64,000 nt of DNA from Rothia koreensis (GTDB taxonomy: Bacteria; Actinomycetota; Actinomycetes; Actinomycetales; Micrococcaceae), in NCBI RefSeq assembly GCF_004136575.1, contig NZ_NOIQ01000001.1:310001-374000 (forward strand), in the 5' to 3' direction. Both the position numbers and the translations under genes were made by a program. The notes beneath the pieces were generated by a model. The model made no database searches. It was not told where the DNA came from and saw only the letters and a program-made list of their open reading frames with translations. Position 1 is the stretch's first letter, and each line of letters starts with the position of its first letter. Shown here in pieces: positions 35,998 through 48,067 of the stretch.

Positions 35998-37575
35998 ATG
36001 ACGCTCGCAGAACCTCTGCTCAAGACCGGCGAATTCGGCCCGGGGGATTCGGAATGGCTCCACCTCTTGGTGGGTGACTGGCAGATGATCGCGGATCTGG
36101 CGCAGGGGGACCTGGTCCTCTGGTTCCCGGAAGAGTTCCTGTCGAGCGAGAGGAGCGGGCGGGGGCAAGGCGGCCCGGCCCCGGATGCGGGGTTCTCCGG
36201 TATGGCGCACGTCCGGCCATCGACGACGCAGACCGTGTTCCATCGGGACATGGTCGGGTTGCGGATGAGCACGCAGGTGGAGGCGGCCGCTCGCGCGTGT
36301 TGGTTCGACCAGGCCACACAGTTTTTGGACCGCGTCGACTGGAATGCGGAGTCGACCATGAGGGTCGTGCTCTACCCGCTGGTCCGCAACGGTCGCACCG
36401 TGGCTCTGCTCTCTCTGCACCACGGTGAGCAGTCGGGACGCATGCAAGGTCGGCTCGACACGGTGTTCCGGGAAACCGCACGCGAAATACTCAGCATGGT
36501 CGCTCGAGGCGCGTGGCCGGACTTCAGCTCATCCAATGAAGCATCCCGGGGGAACCCTCGAGTCAGCGATGGGGTCATCCGGTTGGACGCGGAGGGTCGA
36601 GTCACCTTCGCGTCCCCCAACGCGGTGTCGGTCTATCGGCGGCTCGGGTTTGCCGACGCTCTCACGGGACATTTGTTGGCCGAGCTCACGAGGGATCTGC
36701 TTCCTGCGGCCGAAAAAGCGGACGAGACCCTGCCCCTGGTTCTGACGGGTCGCATGCCCTGGAGGGGCGAGGTCAGTACAACAAAGGTCAGCATCACGTT
36801 CAGGGCGGTCCCTCTCAGGCGTCAGACTCGTCGAGGCGAAGAGCGATTCGGTGCTCTTCTGCTGTGTCGTGACGTGACCGAACTGCGCCGTCGGGAACTC
36901 GAGCTCATGACCAAGGACGCGACGATCCGCGAAATCCACCACAGGGTCAAGAACAACCTGCAAACCGTCTCGGCGCTCCTGCGGCTTCAGGCACGCCGTA
37001 TGTCCTCACCCGAGGGGAAGCAAGGGCTTGAACAGGCGATGCGACGTGTGGCCACGATTGCCATGGTGCACGAGGCGCTGTCCCAGGGACTGACTCAGAA
37101 CGTCGATTTCGACGATCTGATCAATCGGCAGTTCCACCTCGCGGCGGAGGTCGCGTCGCCCGGACAGGCAGTCTCGACGGAGATGACGGGGGAGTTCGGG
37201 CACCTCCCCAGTGAATTGGCCACTCCTTTGGCACTGATCATCAACGAAGTCGTCGCGAACGCGGTCGAGCACGGGTTGGACGGAGAATCCGGCACCGTCA
37301 CCTTGGACGGACAGAGGGCCGAGACGGGCGATGGGCAGGAACTCGTGGTCACGGTGGGGGACAACGGCGTCGGCATGGGCGTCAGCTACATCGAGGAGTC
37401 AGGGGTCTCCGCGTATCGTCCTACGTCCGACGGCGAGGGACTGGGCATGCAGATCGTTCGCACTCTGGTGGCCAGCGAGTTGAAGGGCTCCATTGTCTGG
37501 CGCCCGCGTGCCGGCGGCGGAACAGAGGTCGTCATCACGGCCCACATCCCCGAGGGCTCGGTCGACAGAACATAG
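35998..37575 (+). CDS. pdtaS: PdtaS-type cytosolic sensor histidine kinase
   Basis: 525 aa, no membrane segment. N-terminal GAF-like domain (about 1-165), PAS-like domain (about 180-290, with VIRLDAEGRVTFASPNAV), then HisKA_2 with EIHHRVKNNLQTVSALL (phospho-acceptor about His315) and HATPase_c with INEVVANAVEHGLDG, GDNGVGMG and GEGLGMQIV. This architecture matches mycobacterial PdtaS, which phosphorylates the ANTAR RNA-binding antiterminator PdtaR and responds to nitric oxide and metals. pdtaR is not in the window. ATG 35998 with CGAGGACG about 5 nt upstream and a TAAGAT -10-like box at 35956. Convergent with whiB1; they share a terminator. Confidence 0.92.
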   Translation: MTLAEPLLKTGEFGPGDSEWLHLLVGDWQMIADLAQGDLVLWFPEEFLSSERSGRGQGGPAPDAGFSGMAHVRPSTTQTVFHRDMVGLRMSTQVEAAARACWFDQATQFLDRVDWNAESTMRVVLYPLVRNGRTVALLSLHHGEQSGRMQGRLDTVFRETAREILSMVARGAWPDFSSSNEASRGNPRVSDGVIRLDAEGRVTFASPNAVSVYRRLGFADALTGHLLAELTRDLLPAAEKADETLPLVLTGRMPWRGEVSTTKVSITFRAVPLRRQTRRGEERFGALLLCRDVTELRRRELELMTKDATIREIHHRVKNNLQTVSALLRLQARRMSSPEGKQGLEQAMRRVATIAMVHEALSQGLTQNVDFDDLINRQFHLAAEVASPGQAVSTEMTGEFGHLPSELATPLALIINEVVANAVEHGLDGESGTVTLDGQRAETGDGQELVVTVGDNGVGMGVSYIEESGVSAYRPTSDGEGLGMQIVRTLVASELKGSIVWRPRAGGGTEVVITAHIPEGSVDRT

Positions 37576-37615
37576 CGCGGGGACGGGCCCGAGCTGTCAC
37601 GCTTGTCCACGCGAG

Positions 37616-37650
37616 AACGCCCCCGGCAGAAAGGATCTGCCGGGGGCGTT
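37616..37650. terminator. Bidirectional terminator between pdtaS and whiB1
   Basis: AACGCCCCCGGCAGA and TCTGCCGGGGGCGTT form a perfect 15-bp stem with a five-base loop between convergent genes. The A/T ends give short T tracts on both strands. Confidence 0.85.
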
Positions 37651-37686
37651 GACTCCCTGAGGAGCGCTGAGGATCTGTTGCAGAGC

Positions 37687-37935
37687 CTAGGAAGCGCGGC
37701 GGGCGCGAGCTGCGCGGCGCTTCAGCGCGCGTCGCTCGTCCTCGCTCATTCCTCCCCAGACTCCTGAGTCCTGGCCGGTTTCCATGGCCCACTGCAAGCA
37801 GGTGTCCATGACGGTGCAGCTGCGGCAGACGGCTTTTGCCTCTTCGATCTGCAGGAGGGCCGGACCGGTGTTCCCGACCGGGAAGAAAAGCTCAGGGTCC
37901 TTTTCGAGACAGGCTGCGCGACTGCGCCAATCCAT
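37687..37935 (-). CDS. whiB1: WhiB-family Fe-S transcription factor (WhiB1-like)
   Basis: 82 aa. Four cluster ligands Cys9, Cys37, Cys40 and Cys46 (AACL; VCRSCTVMDTC), the turn motif GVWGGMSEDERRAL and a basic C-terminus KRRAARARRAS that contacts DNA. Size and the neighbouring pdtaS match WhiB1, the essential nitric-oxide-sensitive member that binds sigma-A. ATG 37935 with AAGGAG about 9 nt upstream. The leader on its own strand contains two hairpins, the second followed by a U-rich tract, so expression may be attenuated or a small RNA may lie in front. I found no CRP-type site with correct spacing, although mycobacterial whiB1 has one. Confidence 0.94.
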   Translation of the reverse strand: MDWRSRAACLEKDPELFFPVGNTGPALLQIEEAKAVCRSCTVMDTCLQWAMETGQDSGVWGGMSEDERRALKRRAARARRAS

Positions 37936-38006
37936 CGATGCACGCTCCTTGTTTCACATGTGATGCCTCGCCCTGAGCGGCCAGTGCGGACCCCAGGGCG
38001 AGTGAT

Positions 38007-38077
38007 ACAAATAAAGAGCCCCCAAGATCAGGGGGCTTGTCCGAGAACTGTTTAAAGGTTCGCACGTAAACTTCTCG
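38007..38077 (-). ncRNA. Candidate structured RNA or attenuator upstream of whiB1
   Basis: On the whiB1 strand, CGAGAAGTTTA (38077-38067) pairs with TAAAC-AG-TTCTCG (38054-38042) to give an 11-bp stem with a 2-nt bulge and a 12-nt loop. Five bases later AGCCCCC and GGGGGCT (38037-38017) form a second hairpin with a 7-nt loop, followed by CTTTATTTGT (38016-38007), an intrinsic-terminator pattern. A weak promoter-like pair, GTCAAG / 17 bp / TAAAAC, occurs near 38146-38118 on the same strand. Transcripts could end here as a 70-110 nt RNA, or read through into whiB1, 71 bp on. It matches no RNA family I know. The rest of 37936-38235 is otherwise featureless apart from a TTGACA at 38143 on the plus strand. 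Confidence 0.45.
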
Positions 38078-38235
38078 TGAACAAGGGAAACCGTCGACAG
38101 GTTGACCCCATACGTGATGTTTTATCTCACACGCGACAGTGCTTGACACGGAAAGTTTGTCCGGCGCAATAGATGGGATCCGGTCCCGAAATCTGTGCGG
38201 CAGGAGAGGCCGGATGGCCTCGTTAGAATGAGGTT

Positions 38236-38694
38236 ATGACTGACACCCCCTCGGACGGTACCCGGCACGAAACCGGGCCCGAATCACCGGCTTCGCGACG
38301 CCCGCCCCTGCCCGTTGTCGTCCTGGCGGGACTCGTCGCGATCGAGGGGCTGGGGCTGGTTGTTGCCGGCCTGGTGCAGACGGTCGAGGTCTTCTTCCAG
38401 GACCACGCGATGCCTTTCGGGGCCATCGTGATCATGTCGCTTCTCTACATCGGATATGGCCTGTGGCTCCTCGGAGCTGCGCGGAGTATCACGAAGGGAA
38501 GTTTGTGGCCGCGGGCCCTGATTCTGCTCACGCAGGTCTTCCTGATCGTGATCTCGTTGCAAATGATCTCCGCGTGGGGCCTCTTCCTGGCTCTGCTTCC
38601 GGTGGCCTACGGCGCGCTCGTGGGGATTCTCCTGTTCAGCTCTCCGGTCCAGAATCATCTGTTGCGGGCCAACGACCTCCCCGAGAGACGCTGA
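38236..38694 (+). CDS. Small four-helix membrane protein of unknown function
   Basis: 152 aa. After a ~25-residue polar N-terminus there are four hydrophobic segments: VVVLAGLVAIEGLGLVVAGL, FGAIVIMSLLYIGYGLWLLG, ALILLTQVFLIVISLQMI and LALLPVAYGALVGILLFS. The hydrophobicity and G/C third positions make this strand clearly coding. ATG 38236 with ATGAGG just upstream; a TTGACA at 38143 is a possible -35. The reading frame of the convergent FtsK-like gene stays open through codons 17-152 of this gene on the other strand, in codon register, because no TTA, CTA or TCA codon interrupts it after codon 17. Function unknown. Confidence 0.85.
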   Translation: MTDTPSDGTRHETGPESPASRRPPLPVVVLAGLVAIEGLGLVVAGLVQTVEVFFQDHAMPFGAIVIMSLLYIGYGLWLLGAARSITKGSLWPRALILLTQVFLIVISLQMISAWGLFLALLPVAYGALVGILLFSSPVQNHLLRANDLPERR

Positions 38695-41600
38695 CCGGTA
38701 CGAATGCCTGGGCGCGGGGCCTCCCCTCCGAACAGCGGGAATCCTGAACCTTGTCCAGGATCCGCGTTCGACCAGGAGTCCTTCCGTCTGGTCGAGAGCC
38801 AGCCTGTGCGGCGGAACCGTTTCCGACCGGAAGCTCGCGCAGCCATGACTGAGAGGACCCACGAAGATCGCGGAATGTGCACTGCGGATCGTCTCGGTCC
38901 AGGGCGAGGCGACGGTGGCGGACGAGTCCATCGGAAAAGTCATGATGCACGCGTCGTGAGAAGCAATGATGTCCGCAATGATGTGGCGAGGCGCCACCGT
39001 CCACGCGGGAACATTCCTCACGACGGCCACGCAGGCATCCGCCCTACTGATCGTCTTCGCGTCCGGCCCCGTCGGCTTCGCGTGCCGGTGGTTTTCCGGG
39101 GGAACGAAAACTCTGAACTGAAGATGTGGATTGAACGCCTCCAGCGCGTCGATCATTCTTTGCTCACCACCGGACGTCGAGTAGACCAAGGCGGTACCTT
39201 CCCCTTGGTGCACCCGGGTGCGGCATTCCTCGCCGAGTGGGGATGAGACCCCGAGCAGGATTTCTGTGCCACGGGGAAATTCGGACGTCGCAGTGGGATC
39301 AACGGGCCGATCGTGAAGCGACCGTGAGGGCTGGGCGCGGTCCCGCCCCGCGTCGTCGAACGGAACCCAGGACAGGTCCGAGTCGACCCTCCTGAATCGG
39401 GGCAGCTGACACGTGTCCTCTGGTGGAGTGAGGCGTGAACGACGGCGGTGGGCCGCGGTGCGGTCGGCATCGTCTTGGGCAATGATCCTGCTGACGGCCG
39501 CGGCAAGATGGGTCAACAAGGATTCGGGCGGAGTATTGAGCCCCACGGGGGCGCGATTTTCACACACCCGTCCGTCCACGATCGACAATTCGGCAAGGAT
39601 TTCCAGGCTCTCACGCGGATGCGCCGCCCTGTACTCGTTGGTCTCGGCACGGTGGGCAAAAACATGGGACGAGCAGTACGGTCTCAGCTCCGGTGGCACC
39701 CTCTTTGCACCGAGCAGGACCACATTGCACGGTGAGTCCCCGGCGGTGAGCAGGTTCAGTATCTCAACGCTCAGGTCGTGTCCGCGTGACAGGAAAGCCT
39801 CGAAGAGCCGGTCCACCCCCTGGACGATCACGAGCGCACCGGGCCGACTGCCACCTGAAATGACGGGTGCCAGACGACGCAGGACTTCGAGTACGAAGAG
39901 AGGGTCGTCCAGACCCGCAATGCCTCGGAGGTCCGAACCTGCGTGACGAGCACTCACGCACGCAAGCCGAGTCGCCTCGTCCGCGGCAAGCACGTACACC
40001 ACGGATGAGGCGTGGGAGGCGGACAGGACCAGCCGTGCAACAAATGCTCGCTGCTGGGGGACCGTGCCTACCACCTCGAGGACTCCGTGGTCGCGCGCTC
40101 GCCAGAACAGTGGACCCTGCCATGCCCGTGCCGGCGCCTCTCCGAGGCCGAGGAACAGCCCCGATGGGTGCCGGTCCGGATCGGCGCCGGTCGGCGGGGG
40201 AAGAAGGGGCTGGGAACAGTCGACCTGCGTGGATCGGGGCGGGACGGCGAAACGCAAGGCAACTCGCCCCGGGGCGATGAGGTCCCCGAAGCGAGCAACG
40301 TCGTCGCCTATCGACGACTCTGGGGGAGACCCTCCCACGACCGGGTCGCCCGAGGGGAAAGTCAAGTGACCCTCGACGATGTGCGGAGCGCCAGGAGGAA
40401 GGGCCGGCAAACGGTCCACGAACCACGCGCGGAACCCGAGGACGACGCCGTCCACCTTGACGAGACCGGCTCCGGGCCCTTCGGAGCTCAACGACGCCGC
40501 CTGGGGCGTGCCGATCACGCTGATGGAATCCGCGTCCGAGGCCACGCGAAAACAGACATTCACGGACACATTCGCCCGAATGTCGGGGGAGATGGCTCCC
40601 TGGGGCCTCTGGGTCGACATGATGAGGTGGAAACCAAGCGAACGACCCGTCGTCGCAATGTGGAGGAGCCGGTCCATGGCTCGGGGAAACGAGTCCACGA
40701 GGACTCGGAATTCGTCCACGACCACGGCGATCTCGGGGAGCACCTCGTCCCGGCCAGATTTCGTCGCACAGTGCTCGAGATATTCGACCCAATTGCGGGC
40801 GCCCACCGTGGCGAAGAGGGCTTCCCTGCGGCGCAGCTCGGCGCGCAAAAAGGCCAAGTCCCTCAAGACAGCTGTTTCATCCAGATCGGTCAGGGTCGCG
40901 TGAACATGCCGCAGTCGGCACAAGGGGCCGAAACTCGCCCCGCCCTTGAAATCGATGAGCACGAATCCCAGTCGTTCGGGCGGATAGCGCAAGGCCATAC
41001 CCAGCACGAGGCTTCGCAGAAACTCCGATTTGCCCGACCCGGTCGCCCCCGCGACCACGCAGTGGGGCCCGACCTCGTTGAGATCGACCACGACGGGAGC
41101 ACCCGAAACTGGCGCGCGGCCGAGGTCGGCGAGAAGAGCGCGGTCGTAGCGTGTCCTGTTCCACCGCTCCGGGGCCGTTTCCACGGCCAGATCCTCACGC
41201 GATGACATGAGGCAGCCGGTATCTCCACCAGCCGACCCATTCGAACGGTGTCCCTGAGCGAGTCGTTCGAGGACCCTCGAATCCGGGACGTCCGGGGCAA
41301 GGCACTCGACAGCGGACCCGTTCGCGAGGCCCGGACACCGTCCGCCCGCATTGCCATGAGGTACCAGCCGGAGCCCCCGCTGCGTCGGCACGATCACCAT
41401 GCCTCGCCAGCCCGGGCCGACGGGGACCGGGTCCCTGTCCGCACCGACATAAACCTTCCAGACGGCGGGCCTCGGGCCTTCCTCGGCGGTACGAACCCCG
41501 CGACGCACGCACGTCATCTGGAGGACGGGGCTCGTGCGTGCCGAGCCTCTGCCGGAAGCCGGGACGCAGAGCCGGCCCCACCGACGCAAGAACTCGGTGC

Positions 41601-42726
41601 AGATCCGGCAGTCCCCGGCGCACCCGACCCATTCGAGCACAAGATGCTCGGCGAGGGCGTGCCCGATGAGCGCAGGCAGACCGTCGGTACGCACGCCATC
41701 GCTCATGACCAGGACATGCGGAAGAGACAAGCTGGTCACCAGCGGCATGTCCTTGACCTGAGGCCCGGTCTGAGGGGAATTCGGCGAGATGTGCAGGTGA
41801 CGGGTCCCTCGACCCCAACGAATCCAGAGCTCGTCGCCCGATAACGGGGACGACGCCGTATCTGTCATTCCAATCGACCGGGCCGGCAACGTTCCTTCGA
41901 TACGGGCCACCGCATCGGCGAGCCTGAGCCCCACCGGAGGTATCGCCTGCGCGAGGACATTCAGCTCCCTGACTCGTGCGTCATGCAAACGACGACGGTT
42001 CCGTGCCGCTCCACCGCCTCTCGTGAGCCAATGGGCCCCACTGACCAGGGCGCTCATGGCGCCGAAGAGCAGCATGAACCACATGCCCCACAGCCACGCG
42101 GCCACGGCGCCGAAGGCAATCGGCATCAGGCTCGTCGCGAGCATCACCGCCCACCCCTGGGAAGGAGCGAACAAGCGGACCTCATGGGCCGGGATGGGGC
42201 TGCGCGAAGCGGCGTGGGTGGGGTGCCCCTGAGCGTCCTCGATGACCAGCGACGATCCGTGGAGACCGAGACGGTGCCCGGGCAGAAGCCGGATGCCACT
42301 GAGCCGGCCCACGGGTCGAAGGGTCACGCTCTCTCCACTGACGGAGAGGTATCCCGCACATGGCGGCAGGTGAGGGTTCTCCAACCGGATGTCGACGTCG
42401 TCGCGGCCGACGGCGTGGACCCCTCGACCGATGCGCGCCCTGAAACCTGCCCCGAATCCCTCCGTGCACGCGATGGACAGTCTGGCCGTGTGATCGACGT
42501 CCTCGGTGAGCGGACGCGCCCGGACCACGGCTCCGTCGACCAATGGAGCCGTTCCGAGGCTCGTCCCGTCCAGGGGCAGGTCGCCGATGTACCACGAAGC
42601 GTTCCTGCCGAGGCGCTCGCTGAGAATTTCCCCGACGAGCGCTCCCGGGGACCCCGTGCGGCCGGAGATCCTGACGGGCCAGCTGAGGGAGGTCTCAGGA
42701 TCGAACACGGCGAGAGTCAGTTCCAT
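38284..42726 (-). CDS. FHA-FtsK/SpoIIIE-type ATPase, EccC/EssC-like
   Basis: Up to 1480 aa. An FHA-like domain lies at about 80-165 (AVGRDDVDIRLENPHLP), two membrane helices at about 193-233 (VMLATSLMPIAFGAVAAWLW), then FtsK/SpoIIIE modules. The first is intact: Walker A GATGSGKSEF (about residue 560), FVLIDFKGGASF, Walker B IAVVVDEF and STQRPQGAIS. The second has a broken P-loop (EVVGTVPQQRAF) and the third only traces (STSGGEQRM). This is the layout of type VII secretion motors, but no WXG100, EccB/D or mycosin gene is in the window. ATG 42726 has no clear ribosome site; TTG 42807 is an alternative. The frame has no stop until 38284, so its last ~137 codons are antisense to a membrane-protein gene. 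Confidence 0.8.
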   Translation of the reverse strand: MELTLAVFDPETSLSWPVRISGRTGSPGALVGEILSERLGRNASWYIGDLPLDGTSLGTAPLVDGAVVRARPLTEDVDHTARLSIACTEGFGAGFRARIGRGVHAVGRDDVDIRLENPHLPPCAGYLSVSGESVTLRPVGRLSGIRLLPGHRLGLHGSSLVIEDAQGHPTHAASRSPIPAHEVRLFAPSQGWAVMLATSLMPIAFGAVAAWLWGMWFMLLFGAMSALVSGAHWLTRGGGAARNRRRLHDARVRELNVLAQAIPPVGLRLADAVARIEGTLPARSIGMTDTASSPLSGDELWIRWGRGTRHLHISPNSPQTGPQVKDMPLVTSLSLPHVLVMSDGVRTDGLPALIGHALAEHLVLEWVGCAGDCRICTEFLRRWGRLCVPASGRGSARTSPVLQMTCVRRGVRTAEEGPRPAVWKVYVGADRDPVPVGPGWRGMVIVPTQRGLRLVPHGNAGGRCPGLANGSAVECLAPDVPDSRVLERLAQGHRSNGSAGGDTGCLMSSREDLAVETAPERWNRTRYDRALLADLGRAPVSGAPVVVDLNEVGPHCVVAGATGSGKSEFLRSLVLGMALRYPPERLGFVLIDFKGGASFGPLCRLRHVHATLTDLDETAVLRDLAFLRAELRRREALFATVGARNWVEYLEHCATKSGRDEVLPEIAVVVDEFRVLVDSFPRAMDRLLHIATTGRSLGFHLIMSTQRPQGAISPDIRANVSVNVCFRVASDADSISVIGTPQAASLSSEGPGAGLVKVDGVVLGFRAWFVDRLPALPPGAPHIVEGHLTFPSGDPVVGGSPPESSIGDDVARFGDLIAPGRVALRFAVPPRSTQVDCSQPLLPPPTGADPDRHPSGLFLGLGEAPARAWQGPLFWRARDHGVLEVVGTVPQQRAFVARLVLSASHASSVVYVLAADEATRLACVSARHAGSDLRGIAGLDDPLFVLEVLRRLAPVISGGSRPGALVIVQGVDRLFEAFLSRGHDLSVEILNLLTAGDSPCNVVLLGAKRVPPELRPYCSSHVFAHRAETNEYRAAHPRESLEILAELSIVDGRVCENRAPVGLNTPPESLLTHLAAAVSRIIAQDDADRTAAHRRRSRLTPPEDTCQLPRFRRVDSDLSWVPFDDAGRDRAQPSRSLHDRPVDPTATSEFPRGTEILLGVSSPLGEECRTRVHQGEGTALVYSTSGGEQRMIDALEAFNPHLQFRVFVPPENHRHAKPTGPDAKTISRADACVAVVRNVPAWTVAPRHIIADIIASHDACIMTFPMDSSATVASPWTETIRSAHSAIFVGPLSHGCASFRSETVPPHRLALDQTEGLLVERGSWTRFRIPAVRRGGPAPRHSYRSASLGEVVGPQQMILDRRAEQENPHERAVGHRKQSQEEAPRGDHLQRDHDQEDLREQNQGPRPQTSLRDTPRSSEEPQAISDVEKRHDHDGPERHRVVLEEDLDRLHQAGNNQPQPLDRDESRQDDNGQGRASRSR

Positions 42727-42998
42727 ACGGTGATTGAACGCCGAGGCGGCATGAACGGGGGATGAAATCCTGGCAAGGGCGCGAGAATGTGCATTCTCAT
42801 CCCGCAATCCCCGAGAATTCGGGACTGTGGATGAATCGGTTCGTTACCGCAGGTCGGAGACCGGATGAAAATCATGCTGAGCATCCGCTGGGGATCGAGG
42901 CAAGTTCCCTCGCCGTGTTGTAGCTTGGTAGGTCGGGACTCCCGGTGAAGAGGTGTGACGGACCGGCAGATGAATGGCCGTCGCGTGCTTTCTACTAG

Positions 42999-46311
<3,313 letters not shown>

Positions 46312-46315
<4 letters not shown>

Positions 46316-47178
46316 CCACAGAAATCGCCAACAGAGACTTCCGGAGGCCCGGTCGTGGCCGAGGCCTCCTGGACGTCCCCAAGCACACCTTCCTCCTGCG
46401 ACTCCTGGTCGACAAGGAACTCCAGGTTCGATATCGGGGCTCGATCCTCGGCATCCTCTGGTCCTACGTCAAGCCGGGCGTACAGTTCATCGTCTTCTAT
46501 CTGGCCCTCGGCGTGTTCCTGGACCTCAACAAGGGTCTCGAGAACTATGCGGTCTACCTGTTCTCCGGAATCGTGCTCATCAATTACTTCGGTGAGGCCT
46601 TCGGAAACGGTGCCCGCTGTTTCGTGGGCAACGGTGACCTGATCAAGAAGATCTATCTGCCGCGAGAACTGTTCTCGGTCTCGACCATCGGGGTGGGCCT
46701 CATCCACTTCGCGCCGCAACTGCTGGTCCTGTTGATCGCCGACTTCGTGGTTGGCTGGCACCCGAACCTGATGCAGCTCGCGTGCGCCGTCGTCGGAATG
46801 TGCATTCTCACCGCCTTTGCCTACGGACTGGGGCTCATCTTCGGCGTGGCCAACGTGTTCTTCCGGGACTCGGAGAACCTGGTGGACCTCCTCGTGATGG
46901 TTCTGACCTGGGTGTCTCCGATTATGTACGCCTGGGAGCGCGTGGCCGACAAGGCCCCGGAATGGCTCCTGCACCTGTACCTCGCGAACCCGATCACGGT
47001 GTCCGTGGAGCTGTTCCACTACGCCTTCTGGTATCCGACCCTGGAATACGAGTGGCACGTGCCCCCGCATCTGCTGTCGATGTGGACGCCACTTGCCGTT
47101 GTCATCGCCCTCGTCACCGTCGTTGTCGGCGACTTGCTCTTCCGCAAGTTCGAGGGCAACTTCGCCCAGGAGCTCTGA
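46312..47178 (+). CDS. wzm: Polysaccharide ABC transporter permease (Wzm type)
   Basis: 288 aa ABC-2 type permease with six predicted membrane helices. An amphipathic N-terminal gate region reads LRLLVDKELQVRYRGSILG, followed by LWSYVKPGVQFIVFYLALGV; later helices include QLLVLLIADFVVGWHP and FGVANVFFRDSENLVDLLVM, a typical permease coupling segment. It should form the membrane channel that exports a lipid-linked glycan with the ATPase encoded next. ATG 46312 overlaps the glfT2 stop by 4 bp. No carbohydrate-recognition part. The likely substrate is the galactofuranose polymer made by Glf/GlfT2, by gene order. Confidence 0.94.
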
Positions 47179-47184
47179 TTCATC

Positions 47185-47979
47185 GTGTCTTGGCTCGACA
47201 ATGATCCCGAACTCTCGAAGCCGATGCCGCCGTACGTTCCCTCCACGGAACCGGTGGTCATCAAGATCGACAACCTGGTCAAGCGCTTCGTCCTGCGGCA
47301 CACGAGGTCGATGAAGGAAGCCTTCGTCTGGCTCCTCAAGGGCCGCAAGGGCGACCTGTCGGAGAAATTCAACGCCCTGGACGGGGTCTCCCTGGACATC
47401 CACGAAGGGGAGAGAGTCGCCCTGCTCGGGCTCAACGGCTCGGGCAAGTCGACCCTGCTCAAGCTGATCTCGGGGGTCATGCACGGCGACCAGGGTGAGA
47501 TCCTCGCCCGCGGTCGGATCGCCGGCCTGATCGAGGTCGGCGCCGGTTTCCACCCGGATCTGACCGGACGCGACAACGTCTACCTCAATGGCGCGATCCT
47601 GGGCATGACCAAGAGCGAGATCGACGAGAATTTCGACTCGATCGTGGAGTTCTCCGAGATCGAGCAGTTCATCGACACCGAGGTGAAGTTCTACTCCTCG
47701 GGTATGTACCTGCGACTGGCCTTTGCCGTGGCGGTGCACACCGACCCCGAGATCTTCCTGGTCGACGAAATTCTGGCCGTGGGCGACGAACCCTTCCAGA
47801 AGAAGTGCATCAAGAAGATCAAGGAACTCTCCCAACGCGGCAAGACCCTGATCGTGGTCAGTCACGACCTGGACATGGTCAAGCGCTTGTGCGAACGCGG
47901 CGTGGTGCTCGAGAACGGAAAGATCGTGGAGGACGGCGACATCCGTGACGCCGTCAGCCACTTGCGTCCCGACGGGTAG
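47185..47979 (+). CDS. wzt: Polysaccharide ABC transporter ATP-binding protein (Wzt type)
   Basis: 264 aa ABC ATPase. Walker A LLGLNGSGKSTLLK, the family-typical LIEVGAGFHPDLTGRDNVY, the ABC signature YSSGMYLRLAFAVAV, and Walker B EIFLVDEILAVGD with a Switch His in VVSHDLDMVKR. Pairs with Wzm. It has only the nucleotide-binding domain; the C-terminal carbohydrate-binding domain of E. coli O9a Wzt is absent, so export is probably coupled to synthesis on the lipid carrier rather than to chain-end recognition. GTG 47185 lies 6 bp after wzm. A strong terminator at 48005 closes the cluster. Confidence 0.94.
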   Translation: MSWLDNDPELSKPMPPYVPSTEPVVIKIDNLVKRFVLRHTRSMKEAFVWLLKGRKGDLSEKFNALDGVSLDIHEGERVALLGLNGSGKSTLLKLISGVMHGDQGEILARGRIAGLIEVGAGFHPDLTGRDNVYLNGAILGMTKSEIDENFDSIVEFSEIEQFIDTEVKFYSSGMYLRLAFAVAVHTDPEIFLVDEILAVGDEPFQKKCIKKIKELSQRGKTLIVVSHDLDMVKRLCERGVVLENGKIVEDGDIRDAVSHLRPDG

Positions 47980-48004
47980 AGCACGGATCGCAGCGACCCG
48001 TGGT

Positions 48005-48035
48005 GTGGCCCACTGTCATGTCGACAGTGGGCCAC
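48005..48035 (+). terminator. Terminator closing the glf-glfT2-wzm-wzt cluster
   Basis: GTGGCCCACTGTC and GACAGTGGGCCAC form a perfect 13-bp stem with an ATGTC loop, then TTCTCATTCT. It lies 25 bp after the wzt stop. Confidence 0.85.
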
Positions 48036-48067
48036 TTCTCATTCTGGTGCCAGGCAGGAGTAAAGTA

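Noticed and set aside
38113-38135. CRP-like site (GTGA...TCAC) upstream of whiB1
   Set aside because: The half-sites are 9 bp apart instead of 6, so it does not fit the CRP consensus, although mycobacterial whiB1 has one.
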